From Plantago major (Eukaryota; Streptophyta; Magnoliopsida; Lamiales; Plantaginaceae): a stretch of DNA of 64,000 nt. How positions within the stretch are numbered: position 1 is the first letter of the stretch; each line of letters begins with the position of its first letter. The stretch lies in assembly GCA_026545765.1 (NCBI GenBank), contig CM048844.1, positions 70,913,035-70,977,034 on the forward strand, in the 5' to 3' direction. The position numbers and the translations under genes were made by a program. Under the pieces are notes generated by a model that did no database searches, had not been told where the DNA came from, and was given only the letters and a program-made list of their open reading frames with translations. Of the stretch, positions 23,210-35,499 are shown piece after piece.

Positions 23210-23706
23210 TAGTTGAATCTCAGCACAAATACATACAAATTGATTTTGTGTATGTATACGTGATTTGCAAGCAGGCGTGAGCAAAAGCTAGTTCGGCATT
23301 AAATGCTTAGTGAGCCATGTCTGAATTTCAACAGTCCACTATTTACTGTGAATTAATTTCCACCGTACAGATCAATCGCTTAATTTCATCACGGGTCACC
23401 ATTGCTTCTTCAGCAATGATCACAATCAACAAGTGTAATTGTGCCCATTTAATGAATTTTGGCTCATAGCTTTCTGAATCACGTTTTTGTATGACCAAGA
23501 ACACTGTTTGCATCTGAATCTGTCTTATACTTAGGATTTTTCCAAGTTTTTCATCAAGATAGAAATAATGCGAGTTTCAAGAGAGTAGTTGACTGCAGAT
23601 AGTTATACTATTCTCTTTTGTGTTCCCCGTTTATAGAGTGATTCAAATATCTGAGTTCCCGTCTCAGAGATCTTAAGTTATCTTTTTGCTCTTTAGCCTT
23701 TTTGAC

Positions 23707-23795
23707 TTCTGGATACCCGTTCCAGATTTCTCTTTTCTCTTCTCTGGATACCCGTTCCAGATACCTCTTCTCTGGATGCCCGTTCCAGATACCTG
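23707..23795 (-). repeat. Three-copy repeat with internal hairpin, element C
   Basis: Each copy carries TCTGGATACCCGTTCCAGA on the plus strand, a stem of TCTGGA and TCCAGA. Matches the exact 28-bp array at 62945 in element D. Confidence 0.85.
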
Positions 23796-23805
23796 AACTC
23801 TTTCA

Positions 23806-25399
23806 GTTCATTGGTAGTTCCATTAGTCCAAGACTATGTCTTAAGGCTAAGAATCTACTTTCTTGTAGTGGCTTAGTGAAGATATCTGCAAGTTGGTCTT
23901 CAGTGCCAATCTTGAGTATCTCTATATTGCCCTTTTCAACATGGTCTCTGATGAAGTGATGTCTAACATCAATGTGCTTTGTTCTGGCATGAAATTTAGG
24001 ATTCTGTGTAATCGCAAGAGCACTTGTGTTGTCACAGAAAATGGGAGTTTTCTTCTCATCGAGTCCATAGTCTTTAAGTTGTTGTTGTATCCACAGAATT
24101 TGTGTTGCACAACAACCTGACAATATATTCAGCCTACGTGGTAGAAGTTGCAATTGAGTTTTGCTTCTTGCTAAACCATGAGATAAGTCTAGTACCCGAA
24201 GCCCAAGTTCACGAGGTGCTTTTCCTATCAAGCAGTGATCCAGCATAGTCAGCGTCTGAGTACCCAGCTAAACTCAATCCGCTTTCTTTAGGATACCACA
24301 ATCCTACATCTACTGAACCCTTTACATACCTTAATATTTTCATAGCAATGTTGTAGTGTGTTTGCATTGGATTTGTCTGAAATCTAGCACATACTCCAAC
24401 AGCGTATTGAATATCAGGTCTACTTGCAGTGAGGTAAAGTAGTGAACCTATCAATTTCCTATACTTATGTTCTTCAACACTCTTATCTGATTCAGTATAG
24501 GTCATTTTGGTTCCAATGCTCATAGGTATCTTAGCATTCTTTTCAGAAGGCTTAAGATTGAATTTTGTGAGCATATCTTTTGCATACTTTGTTTGACTAA
24601 TGAATATTCCATCATTGAGTTGCTTGACTTGCAATCCTAGAAAATAATTCATTTCTCCCATCATGCTCATCTCAAACTTGCTTTTCATGAGATTTGCAAA
24701 GTCATTACAAAGTTGCTTGTCCTTAGATCCAAATATGATGTCATCAACATATACTTGTACTAAGAGTAGTTTTCCGTCATGATTTAAGGTAAATAAAGTT
24801 TTATCAACTTCACCTTTCTTGAAACCACTTTCCAGAAGGTACTTGGCCAAAGTGTCATACCATGCTCTTGGAGCCTGTTTGATCCATCTGAGCTTTACAT
24901 GGTTTATAGACCATTCTACTTTACGAGGAAACTTCAAAGCCAGGTGGTTGCTCAACATAAACTTCTTCTGCAAGTTCACCGTTTAAGAATGCACTTTTGA
25001 CATCCATCTGATAAACTTTGAAATCTTTATGAGCTGCAAAGGCTAGAAAGAGTCTTATTGCATCCAATTTGGCAATTGGTGCATATGACTCGTCAAAATC
25101 TAAGCCTTGATGCAGGTAAATCCTTGGCAACCAATCTTGCTTTGTTTACGGTTATTTCACGATTAATTCATCTTGTTTACGAAAACCCATTTAGTTCCAA
25201 TCACGATATTCCTTCTATAAATGGAACTATTTCGGACTTTGTTTCTCTCAAATTGATCGACTCTTCTTGCATTGCGAGATCCGTCTTGGTCTCCTAATGC
25301 TTCTTCTATTAGGTTTAATATTGAGATGAAACATCGAAAGAGAGAATTAGCATTTTGACTATTGCTCTCTAGTCCTAACACCTTGATTAATTGGTCCAA
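23806..25399 (-). pseudogene. Reverse transcriptase and RNase H, element C
   Basis: Frames from 25399 down to 23806 align with the intact 604-residue frame of element D. Recognisable parts are GTKWVFVNKMN, the [15 protein letters not shown] block and [19 protein letters not shown]. The catalytic [11 protein letters not shown] lies in the 24979-24209 frame, with an RNase H start at [15 protein letters not shown] and the end at 24246-23806. The enzyme copies element RNA into DNA and removes the RNA strand. At least three frame changes occur, several at CTG/CAG positions, for example around 25160-25230. Confidence 0.9.
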
Positions 25400-25419
25400 T
25401 TACATCCTTTGCGGGATGA

Positions 25420-27070
25420 TCTTTGATCCATCTCATCATAGGTTTAGTTCTAGTATGATCAATATCCAAGTGATTTGAATGTGAATCACTAAGATTATTA
25501 TTTGATACTTTTTCATTATCTGAGATATCTGACATATGGGAAATGTCATGGATAACTGACACTTTTTGATGTTAGAGATATCTGGAACTTGCATTCAATG
25601 ATCTCATTTTGGATACCTCTTCATGATGAAGGTTCTCGATAACTTTGTTCCATTTACGAAAACTCATAGGAAATTCCTCATCATGTGCATGAGTCATCTT
25701 GTTGTTACTAGGCATTTCAAGCTTTTCTCGTCGAGTCATCCTCACTTTCCATAATGATGTTTCTCCTTTCGAGGATTCTTCTTTAGAATCCCTCGGTAAT
25801 AGTTCTTTGAACCTTTACGAGAGTTCATCATTAGGAGGTGTTTTCTTATTTCCTTCATAGAATCTGACATGAATTGATTCTTCAATTTTCTTTGTTCATT
25901 TGTTGTAAACTCTGTAGGCTTTGCTATTTGTGGAATAACGAAAAAACACCTTCATACGCCTTTGGTTGAAATGTTCTCGATAATCTTTCCCATTGTTTAG
26001 AACAAAACATTTACAACCAAATACTCTCGATGTTTGATATTAGGGGTCTACCAACCAAGATTTCATAGGGGTCTTGTCATGGTGTTTGTTTATCAAACAT
26101 ACATTACGAGTGTAACAATTTGTGTTCTGACTTCAACCCAATAAATTTCACTTATTTCGGTGTCATTAGCATTGTCCTTGCGGCTTCTTTAAGGGTTCTT
26201 TTTTCTTCTCGCAACACCATTTTGTTGAGGTGTTCTTACAGAGGAAAGTTGGTGTTGTATACCTTTGCGGTACAAAACTCCTTTATGTCTTTGGTGGACA
26301 AACTTCGATACCATGGTCTATTACGATTGCGATACCTTGTCATTTTCATGATTTCAAGCTTTTTGACAAGTTTGGTATCTCCACCACGGCATCGATTTGT
26401 GTTTGAAAAGACAACCCAAGTGAATCTTGAGAAGTCATCTACAACAACAGACCATACTTCTTTCTGCATAACTAATTACGAGATGATTCAAAAGATCCAT
26501 GTGTAATAGTTGCGTGGTCTAACACTTTAGAGTGTCGATTTTGGACTTGAAAGAGATCTTAGATTGTTTCCCATCGGCAGTGAGCAGATGCCATCCTTTC
26601 TAAAAGATGTTACGGGAAGGCGAACCACTAACTCTTTCTTGGCAAGTCTGTTGAGTTTTGAAGTTCAAGTGACTCATTCTTTTGTGCCATAACGGTGCTC
26701 TTACGTGTGACAGTTGACTCACCATGAGACATTCTTGATTGTGGCGAGATGCCCAATTAGCAACATAAAGGCGCCTTTCGCCGACAAACTAAGTATGCTG
26801 CTGACTCATTGTCAATTAGTTTGCGATGTTAGCTTTGAATTTTATAGTAAAACCCTTGTGCAAAGCGGCTCATGCTAAATAGATTATATTTCAAATCCTT
26901 AACATGTGTCGTCGGTGATTGTTAAAGTCCCCAATTTGGCGTTGCGAAATCCGAGAGGATTTAATTCTCCTCCAAATAAATCGATATACGGTCACTGTTG
27001 CAAGCTTTGTAATCAACGGATGCTTTGTCTCTGTCATGTGCTTTCGCATCCACTATCAAATAGCCATTGT
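25420..27070 (-). pseudogene. Protease and integrase, element C
   Basis: The protease active-site region (Asp-Ser-Gly followed by a THDRDK-like degraded HMTGDK) lies near 27048-27000. Integrase core residues appear in the 26469-26236 frame (VVDDFSRFTWVVF), followed by sequence matching the CTCKGIQHQ block of element D. The 25562-25359 part is the linker before reverse transcriptase. No long frame survives. Comparison with 59532-60978 of element D shows that many breaks coincide with CTG/CAG sites. Confidence 0.8.
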
Positions 27071-27179
27071 GCTTTAGTCCGGAAGCATACGCACACAATA
27101 GGAAGCAGATTAGGTTCTCATATCTTTGATGGAACCGTCGAATTAAAAGATCTTCAGAGGAATCCATTTTGAATGAATT

Positions 27180-29530
27180 TCTTTGAAATATTCTTTTATG
27201 TCAGCGGAACATAAGGAGAATTCTATTTGAATGAATGTTATCATTAGTAAAATTATTTTCTTCCTTGGTGTGTTCCTAGGTGCTCCATATGATGCTTTCG
27301 GATACTGTCGGTTTACGAGTTTGCTTTCGACAAACTTAGCTTTCCTTGATTTCTTCTAGCCACGGCATTGATTTTCGATGTGGCTTGATTTAACTTCCGC
27401 CGATAATTGCTTTGAGCAATTCTAGCTTTCAGCCATCGTTCTTGCTCCTACTTGTACTCATGAGCAAGTTGTTTTCCAATGCCTTTGTAGCCAATACCGT
27501 TTCGAGCACTTGAAGCTATCTGAGATCTTTTCTCAGCAGCTTTGCTAGTCTCTGGTTGGTCCAATTTCTTTCCAGAAAAAGTGACATGGGAGAATTTGCC
27601 AGCTCCTGTAATTCTACCTTTTTGAGAGACATAACTTTGTGGGTGTTTACACTTTTCGGTGTTGTGTTTCTTTTCGAAGACGTGCTATGAGTTTTGTTTT
27701 TGACTTGTTTTTCCCACAAAGGTTTAGTCATGCTGCCTTTCCTTTGTCAACAATCTTTGTCTTCTCACCGATACTATAGATTGCATGGGAACCGTCTTGA
27801 GTAGTACTACAAATGTTCTTCTCTCCTTATTGAGTGATAGAACAATGCATATAATATTCAGCCAAGTCCTTTCTTTTCTGAAGGATCTCTTAAGTAAGAT
27901 TGTCCTTCAGTAAGAGTGTCACTAGCTTTGGCATAAGATTGAAAAGATAATTCTTTCTTCTTGAGTTCTTTGTTCTCAGAAATAAGATCTTCATATTTCT
28001 TTCGTAATTCAGCCATTGCTTCTTTATGTGACTTTTAGGTCTCGGATATACGAGCTTTGAGAGATGCATTTTCATCCTTTCTCTCAGATACTTTAACTAA
28101 TTGAGAATTTTCCTTTGCAAGAGAATTCTTTTCTTCTTCAAGGTTTTCGGCTCTAGCTCGGATCATTAGAAATTCTCTTTCATAGATGTCAAGTTCTTTT
28201 CTGAGATTTTCTAGATTTTTTATTTCCTCTTCATCACTTTCATAAGTATAACAAGAAGTATGTGTTACCTCATGACCGTAAAATGATTTCTATGTTGGAG
28301 ATGTCTGGAGTCAATTTAAGACTCCACACATTTCATTATTCTTGAGGCGAAGTCGATTATATCATGAGTAACTCCACATAATTACGGTGATGGTAAGGTT
28401 GAGTCATCTGAATTGTCATCTTGAGAATCATCTCAGCGTCTAGAGCATCGATTGAATTTGAATTTTCTTTCTTTCTTGATTAACAAAGCTTTACGGCTTC
28501 TTACGAAGATTTTCCTATCTTTCTTGTCACTGTTCTTAGTTTGTTGAGGCGGGACAATCCTTCTTGAAGTGGCAGGTTTACGACAATAGAAAGCAGATAT
28601 CGTTTCAATTTACTTCCTCGATTACATGATGCTTTCTGGTGGCTTGTTATTGAGCTTTGCATATTTTGTCTTGGTGATAGTTTGAAACTAGATGCTTTTT
28701 GACTTCTCTTTGACTTTCCTTCTTTCAATTTATCGGTGATATATTTGCTCATTTGCTTTGCGGCAAGAGCATCCTCGATTTCTTCCTTGCTTTTCTTCTT
28801 TTGAAGTTCCTTGAGTGACTAGAGCAACGTTTTGCAACTTTTGTTGTTTGTTCTCTTTGAGTTGTCTCATAATCATGATAGCAAGATGAGAGAAAAGTTC
28901 CTTTGGAGTGATATTTGGCATTCCTTGGTTAAAATAAAAGAATTTGGTATGCTCCGGTTGTGGTTAAGACTTACGACAATAGTCTTAATCTTTTACATTG
29001 AGTATCTGTTGCTTTCCCAGCTACCATGTCACTCATGAGAGTGGTAAATCTGAAATCAAGTTCTTCGAGTTTGATGGGTCCTTGTTTGAAATTTTGAAAT
29101 TTCAACTTGAGAACTTCGAACTTGTTTTCTTTGGTTTTCTCGGTTCCGCAGATTTCTTCAATCGGTTGAAGCGACTTTATGTGCTCAGTGTCGTCGATGA
29201 TGATATTCTGAGCTTGACCATCCAGACGATTTCTCTTGGCATCTTAGATGTCCGAGTTCTCTGAGCTTTGGTTAAGTAAATGACTTGACTAGTAGATCTC
29301 CCACTTGTTGGCGCATCGGTTTGTGAAGATCCTTCGCTTTGATCTCTGTCTCTACCATTAGAAACCTCCATGACTTGTTTGAGTTGTTGAATGACTATTG
29401 GGCAATTCTTTATCATTTCGATCATTTCGTCACTTATGGCTTCAAGGTGGAGCATCATGTTATTTTTCCATTTCTCGTAATTCTCTGGTTTGAGAATGGG
29501 TGCATCACTCGAGACATACACACTTAACAC
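27180..29530 (-). pseudogene. Gag, element C
   Basis: The N-terminus (SDAPILKPENYEKWKNNMMLHLE) is near 29510-29440, matching the gag start of element D at 57018. A helical gag core follows. A CCHC zinc knuckle (C-F-Y-C start) near 28600-28540 is split by single-base changes. A charged coiled-coil extension spans about 28250-27890, and a basic C-terminal part follows to about 27200. Gag would assemble the particle and bind RNA. The frame is broken in many places. Confidence 0.8.
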
Positions 29531-29614
29531 ACAAATTAAATAGTCCTCAAAATGGACAAAGTTCCTTCACCTATCTGGGATCTAGGTTGATCACGAGAAG
29601 GCTTGTGAACCTCT

Positions 29615-29626
29615 GCTCTGATACCA
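29615..29626 (-). other. Primer-binding site of element C
   Basis: Minus strand reads TGGTATCAGAGC, complementary to the 3' end of initiator tRNA-Met, two bases inside the 5' LTR. Confidence 0.95.
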
Positions 29627-29628
29627 CT

Positions 29629-31320
29629 TGTTGGTCGAGATAACGCAAAGTAAAAGACTAGGGGTGAATAGTCTTTTAAAACTTTTGTCGATAAAACTAT
29701 TTCTCGAGATATACGAATAGATATCGATACTTAAAATCAGTGCGGAAGACTTAATAAAGATAAGTGCTGAAGCAGTTAAAGTGTGTGTGTTTTGAAATGT
29801 AAATCTGAAGGTAAATAACACGGCAAGTATAGTGGTATCTGGAGGTGGCGTAATCCTCCAACTAATCCACTTGGTCTACGAGACCTAGAATTCACTAGAG
29901 CAGATAATTGAGTTCACCTTACAATAATCCTATTCTAAGATTCTTAAACAATTGGTTCCCAACCAAATGTTCCCCTTGAGTTGTTCCCGGCTTTCACTGA
30001 CCAGTACTTCTGTACTCGAAACCTTTGAGTTATTCACAGCTTCCCAAGCTAAGTACTTCCTATACTCAATAACCTTGGAGTTATTCCTTAGTTTCCCAAA
30101 TCAAGTACTTCCTATACTCGGTAACCTTGGAGTTATTCACGATTTTCAAACTAAGTACTTCTGTACTCCACGCTTGATTATGGTGAGGTTTTGGTTTGAG
30201 TTGTCGGATGAGCTTCTTTAATAACTTATTGATTATTGAGATAGCTCTGAATCAAGTATACTTAATACACTTTTCAATGTATGGTATCTTGTTCTTTTCT
30301 TGACCCAGTCTTAGATAAATGTTCAAGAGAATGAATCTCGGATACTTGATCTTTCGTTTCAACTCTTTCACAGATAAATTTGTGCTTGTTTAGGATCGGG
30401 ACATTTAGAACTTGATGTTACTCAAGATCAAAAGCTTTGGTCGCATGGAAAGCTTTGAGGATAAGTAAGTTGCTTTGAGAGAGTAAGATGTTCAGCGTTT
30501 TTATGCAGTTCAAGGTCTGTTGTGTGTCTCTTCAAGCAGTCTAAGTGTTGATATTTATAGATGAATTTGAGTACCGTTTGAATAGTATCTGTTAGGCTCA
30601 AATTCAAACTATTGATATCTGTGTATAATCTTATGTGAGTTTTGTCTTCTTCTTGAGCTGCCGTTGCTTTTATTCGAGACATCTTTGTCGTGCATTAAAT
30701 GCATTGTACTATACTTTTTGTCTGTAGTGCAGCGGAACTATGCTTTATGTCGAGAGACTAGTGTTATCTGATTCTTTGCACGTCCTTATCTTCAATCTTC
30801 AGATACCACTTTTATTGAAACAACTTTGTTTGCAATAAATATATTTCTTTTTCAGAAATGTGGTTAATGCTCAAGGTATCTGAGAATAGATATCTGTGGA
30901 CACTTTCCTTGTTTTCAGATAGGCCTTTTATTTCTCAGATATCTCTTGTGACACAGTTTGTTTAAAACTATTCGTGTCTTCAAGATATCTGGCTAAGGTA
31001 TCTGAAAAGCGATTTGATAATCTTGTGCAGTTTCTTCAAGTCTTCAATGTCGTTGAGCTTGTTCTGCTTGGATGTCTTCTTCTTGGTCTTCTCTTCATAA
31101 AATAAAAATTACATTTTGAGACCTAACATCCTATACAAGATTAGCTAGACTATCATACTTAGTGGGTTTCCTCTTTTACAATGTTCAAGTGAACCAAGAG
31201 TACTAATCACCTTTCTGAGACTAAGATAAGTCATCATGTTGCTGATCAAAATCTAAACAGATATTTCTAACAAAATATCTAACAAATTTCCTAACAAATT
31301 TCCCAACAAATTTCCCAACA
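29629..31320 (-). repeat. 5' LTR of element C (1692 bp)
   Basis: TGTTGGGAAATTTG start and GACCAACA end on the minus strand. The start carries three near-tandem AAATTTGTT(G/A)GG units. The primer-proximal 100 bases show the CTG-to-CG pattern, while the rest is cleaner than the 3' LTR. Confidence 0.95.
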
Positions 31321-31325
31321 CTTTG

Positions 31326-31662
31326 TTTTTTGTTTGATTTGTATTTCTTGTTTTTGTTTTCCTTTATTTTTTAAGTATTGTAATTATATTTCAAATAATG
31401 TATTTTTTTCAGTTTCAAGTATTATTGAATATTTTCATATAATAATAATATTTGTAACAATATATACATACTTATATATAAAACATTACTTGTAAAATTT
31501 TAAAAAATACTTATAAAATTGTTCGTTAACACTAATATATAAAGTTTTTGGAATGAGAGGAATAGTTAGGAGTTAGAGCGAAAACATAGATCTTGGTGCG
31601 TTCTTCTTCGTTCGTGATTTGCTATCACCACATCTTTATGTGGATGACTACCATATAGTCGA
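31326..31662. other. Flank between element C and the Harbinger element
   Basis: AT-rich DNA, no gene seen. It continues the sequence left of 15887, as expected for the pre-insertion site. Confidence 0.6.
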
Positions 31663-31665
31663 TAA

Positions 31666-33744
31666 GACCACTCCCAATGGGTCATGAGCTAAGGCCGTGA
31701 ATAGTGGCGGTCGTGAGCTAAAATTTGATTTAACGACCACTGAGAAAAAAGCATCCCAGCAGTGCGTCTGACGAAGTGAATAGTGGTTTTTAATTTTTTT
31801 TCGTATTTTTTTTTTTAACTTGCTTAACATATTATAAGAGTGTTTAGAAGTTGAAATTACTCAAATTGGATTCTTAAAACTCGTTTTATAATTTATTGAG
31901 ATTGAAATCAGAATGAAAAAATGAGGAAAAAAAAAAAAAAAAGGAATATGGTTGAAATACAAACAATGCAAACAACAATACATCAAACATTACAATGCAA
32001 ATCATAGGAAACAAACCAACAACACACATGCATAAAAATGAAATAAACAACAACACATTACAATGAAAAGAACTACTCATGGTTGAAAGACCAAACATGG
32101 TTCATGATGTCTTCTTGAAGCCGCAAATGGGTCTCCTTACTTTCTAGGTCAGCCCTTTTGCTCAAATAGCCATCCATTTGATTGATATAGGAATCCCTGC
32201 GTGTGTAGGCATTAAGCTCATCGTTGTGGATGCCTAATTCTACAGCATCATCATTGAATTCTGCTATCACGTCTTTGTAGTTGCGATATAAGTGCCGCTC
32301 ATCCTCCACTATCATATTGTGCAAACAAATGCAACAATTCATGATCCTAGCAAGGTCTTCTCGGGTATGGGCCAATGTTGGATCCTTAATTACTTTGAAA
32401 CGTGCTTGGAGAACTCCGAAAGCACGTTCGACATCTTTCCTGCACGCCTCTTGCCGCATTGCGAACTTGGCCTGTTTTGGATTGATAGGACCTTTAATTG
32501 ACTTCACAAATGTTGTCCACATAGGATATATGCCGTCAGTTAGATAGTACCCCATGTCGTATTGATTCCCATTCACTTCGAAGTTAACAGCAGGAGCTTT
32601 TCCCCTTAGTAATTGTGAATACGGTGGCCGTTCCACAATGGTTCGATCATTCAACTTCCACAAACACGAAGAAAGCATGCGAATCCAAGTATCTTGGGAT
32701 CTGACCGCCTCAAAACAAGTGTGGCTCTCTTGTTTTCCTTGAACTACCCTTTCCAACCCGGACGGTTCTTCCATTCCCGATTGCATGCAATCGATACTTC
32801 CAAGCATGCGGGAAAACCTCGACTAGTGTTCACTGGACTAGCGACATACATCCTTCGCATTGTCCCTCCTCATGTAGGACCAAAACCGCAACAACACCAT
32901 CACAAAGGCCTTGATGCCTCTTGACGGTCGTTTGACTTACAGTGTATTCGTCCACCATGTGCGGACATACACCATCTGCAAGTTGTCGGATGGCGGATGT
33001 GCATTCTGTTTTGCCGTAAACCCAACCTCCACAGCATCCGGCGTTATTGAAAATACGGATCGTATTGCTCTAAAGCTTCGACGATCCGGAGAAACAATGG
33101 CCTTTGCATCCTAAACTGACGTCGGAACTTGACCGCTCCCCATGTTGGACGTTCAACAAAGTAATCGTTATCGAGTAGAACAACAAATTGTTCCCTCTTC
33201 CGATCAATGTATTCACGCGTATACCCCGACCTCCTTCGTGGATTTTGTTTCTCGCAGTGGTTGATTATGTGAGGAGTGGCTTGAATAAGAAGTTTGGTAG
33301 CACGGGTATAGTAATCAGTTTGTGTGCTTGAGGAAGAAGAGGAATCATCAGCATCAACTCTGAACTCATCATCATCGGAACTAGATGATAAGTTGTTGAT
33401 GTAGTGATTAATTGCAGACATGTTTAGATATGTGTTTGAGTTTAGAGACGTTTTGAGTTTAAGAAGTGGAAGATGAGAGGAAATTGAGGTGTGGTGAAAT
33501 GGGTTGTGAATGAGTTGTATTTATAGATCTCGAAAAAATATAGTCGTTGGTGTATTTTTTATTTAATATTACTTTATAAATTAATTTTAAAAAAATAAAA
33601 AAAATAAAAAAGGGGGGGCCCGGTTGGCCCGTCGGCCAGACAATGACACCGGAATCGGCCTTGTTAAAATTTGATTCGAGTGTAACCGTGCACCTGACGG
33701 TCGTGGTCTGCAATGGCAAGCGACCACTCCCAATGGGAGTGATC
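31666..33744 (-). mobile_element. PIF/Harbinger DNA transposon (2.08 kb)
   Basis: Left end GACCACTCCCAATGGG, right end (reverse) GATCACTCCCATTGGG: 16-bp inverted termini with two mismatches. Flanking TAA at 31663-31665 and 33745-33747 is the 3-bp target duplication typical of PIF/Harbinger. One transposase-like gene lies inside on the minus strand. A partner Myb-like ORF is not evident. Confidence 0.9.
32073..33421 (-). pseudogene. Harbinger transposase (DDE_Tnp_4, HARBI1/ALP1-like), broken
   Basis: The N-terminal 125 residues (33421-33044) have an acidic Ser-rich start, a basic RRSGYTREYIDRKR segment and the FRRQFRMQRPLFLRIV helical motif typical of these proteins. The 244-residue C-terminal frame (32807-32073) carries GSIDCM with the first catalytic Asp, LND with the probable second Asp, the MGYYLTDGIYP block, and DVERAFGVLQARF with the Glu. 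The transposase cuts and pastes the element at TAA sites. Bases 32808-33043 do not read through in one frame, so the copy is interrupted; the C-terminus ends normally. Confidence 0.85.
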
Positions 33745-33747
33745 TAA

Positions 33748-35132
33748 GCACATGAATTGTTATTTTCTAGTCCTTGTTTCAGTTTCGGAATAAGTTCAGG
33801 TTCAATGATTCCAAATCCTCCATCAGATCTGGATTTCTTGGTTAGTACAAGCACGTTTTTGAGCTATACGGGGTAGAGAAGGCATGAATAAGAGAATAGG
33901 GGGAGGCGGCCTAGAAGTCAGGAGACTAGGGTTCTGGCGAGAGTTTTAAGGAGCATAATTGAAATTTACGGAAATTTTTTACATAGACCCGATCTATGAA
34001 AGAATCTCCCGAAATTCACCATGTATAGTTTGTATGGAGAACTTCATACATTAGAGTTAGTACAATTTTAATTGAAATTAAAATATAAAAATTAAAATAA
34101 TCGCTAAAACATAAAAAAAATTACTTTTAGTGATAAAGTGTTTAATTTATGTGTAAAAAAATTATTATTGGTACATATGGCATAGGAGTACATGTGATTT
34201 TATGGTATCCATATAATATTTAAAGCTGATGGGCTATCTCAAACCACAGTCACTCTCAACTCCAACTAATTATGTAGAATTAGCACCATTTAATTTTATT
34301 TTCCCAAGCCTTCCATATTTGTGTTCCCTAATAATTAAAATGTTTTATTAAATTTCAAAGAGTAACTAATGCATTGTGAGTTAATCCGTGCAAGTATATA
34401 TAGTAAGATACGGTTTGATACATAACTAATTAATGCTCTAATTTAGGCAATAGATATATTTTACTCTAATACATAATTACATTCCATATTAAGATCAAAC
34501 AAAACTCAACCACTAATTCTATTCAAAATCTTCTCCGATCAATCTTCTTCCAAGAAGTATGAAGCTCAAATTAATCATCTCCGATAATTATATATTCCCA
34601 ATTCCACATAGCCAGTCACAATTCTATAGCCTAATATAATAGCACAAAGACAGTACTAAAACCTCAATAAGAATCCCCAAAATTCTACTTCAGATCAATC
34701 TGAATCGATTGAGTACTCATCTTCCTCAAATGCTCATTCAATAGATCATCCGATTCAAGTTCATCCCCAAAGTTCTACTTCAGTCCGTGCATTGACCTAA
34801 ATCGATCGAGTACTCATTTTCCTCAAATGTTGAATTGGATCGATCATCCGATTCAAGGTCATCGTCAAAATTATACTTTCAAATCCCCATCAAATGCAAT
34901 GATTTCTCAGATCTGAATCTGAAGGGTTGAGATGAAGGAACAACAACCAATTCCCTCCAACTCCATCACATAAGCTTCTCCAACTTTGCAAAGTAAGTAT
35001 ATTTGATTTTGTTGTGCAACTGGTCGGTTTAGCTTTTGCGATCATAGTCTTTAAGGATTTAGTTTGTCGGATTGTGTTTTAAGGTGATTTATACCAGGTT
35101 TGAAGGGCATATCGGGTGATTGCGTCTGGATC
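33748..35132. other. Spacer with no recognised gene
   Basis: AT-rich. A duplicated phrase with ATCGATTGAGTACTCAT / ATCGATCGAGTACTCAT occurs near 34705 and 34800. No coding sequence recognised. Confidence 0.4.
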
Positions 35133-35485
35133 TTATGCGGATGAGGTTTGATTCAAAATATCACTAGGGCTATATTGTGGTGGACTATTCGGCTGAGGAC
35201 AAATCAACGCGGGAGATTCTTCTCGGTTGTTGTCGTTGTTCGGCTCATTCAATCCTGCTGCCTCACCAATGAGCAGATTCTTTGTGTTTAGGTACTCTCT
35301 TGCTCTCAAATCAATTATGTACGATGTCGATTCATTAGCGAAAATAGATTCAAGTCTTCGATGAATATTGATTAACTGCGGCGATGCCATCTGTAAGCTT
35401 GCGAAAATAGATTCTTTAGTGAAGAGTGTCACTGGTAGCAAGATCCTTCATATCCTCAAAGCTCATGATATTGTTGTTGTTCATT
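35133..35485 (-). CDS. Hypothetical short ORF
   Basis: An open frame of 102 codons from 35441, with an upstream in-register-looking start at 35485 (MNNNNIMSFEDMKD) that is separated by a stop. The peptide is Asn/Pro/Ser-rich toward the end, has no motif I recognise and no membrane segment. It may be a fragment of an unrecognised gene or chance. Confidence 0.2.
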
Positions 35486-35499
35486 TTTTAGTTTTATTT

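Larger units (their letters stand above)
15892..31320 (-). mobile_element. Full-length 15.4-kb Ty1/copia element (element C)
   Basis: Two LTRs (15892-17541 and 29629-31320) begin TGTTGG and end CCAACA on the minus strand. The element is bracketed by a perfect 5-bp target duplication, CTTTG, at 15887-15891 and 31321-31325. In element order it holds a primer site, gag with coiled coil and zinc knuckle, protease, integrase, reverse transcriptase and RNase H, a repeat array, a long third ORF with introns, and a polypurine tract. The order integrase before reverse transcriptase makes it copia, and the size and downstream ORF point to the Sirevirus lineage. All frames are interrupted, partly by apparent sequence artefacts. 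Element D at 55311 is a second copy of the family. Confidence 0.95.
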
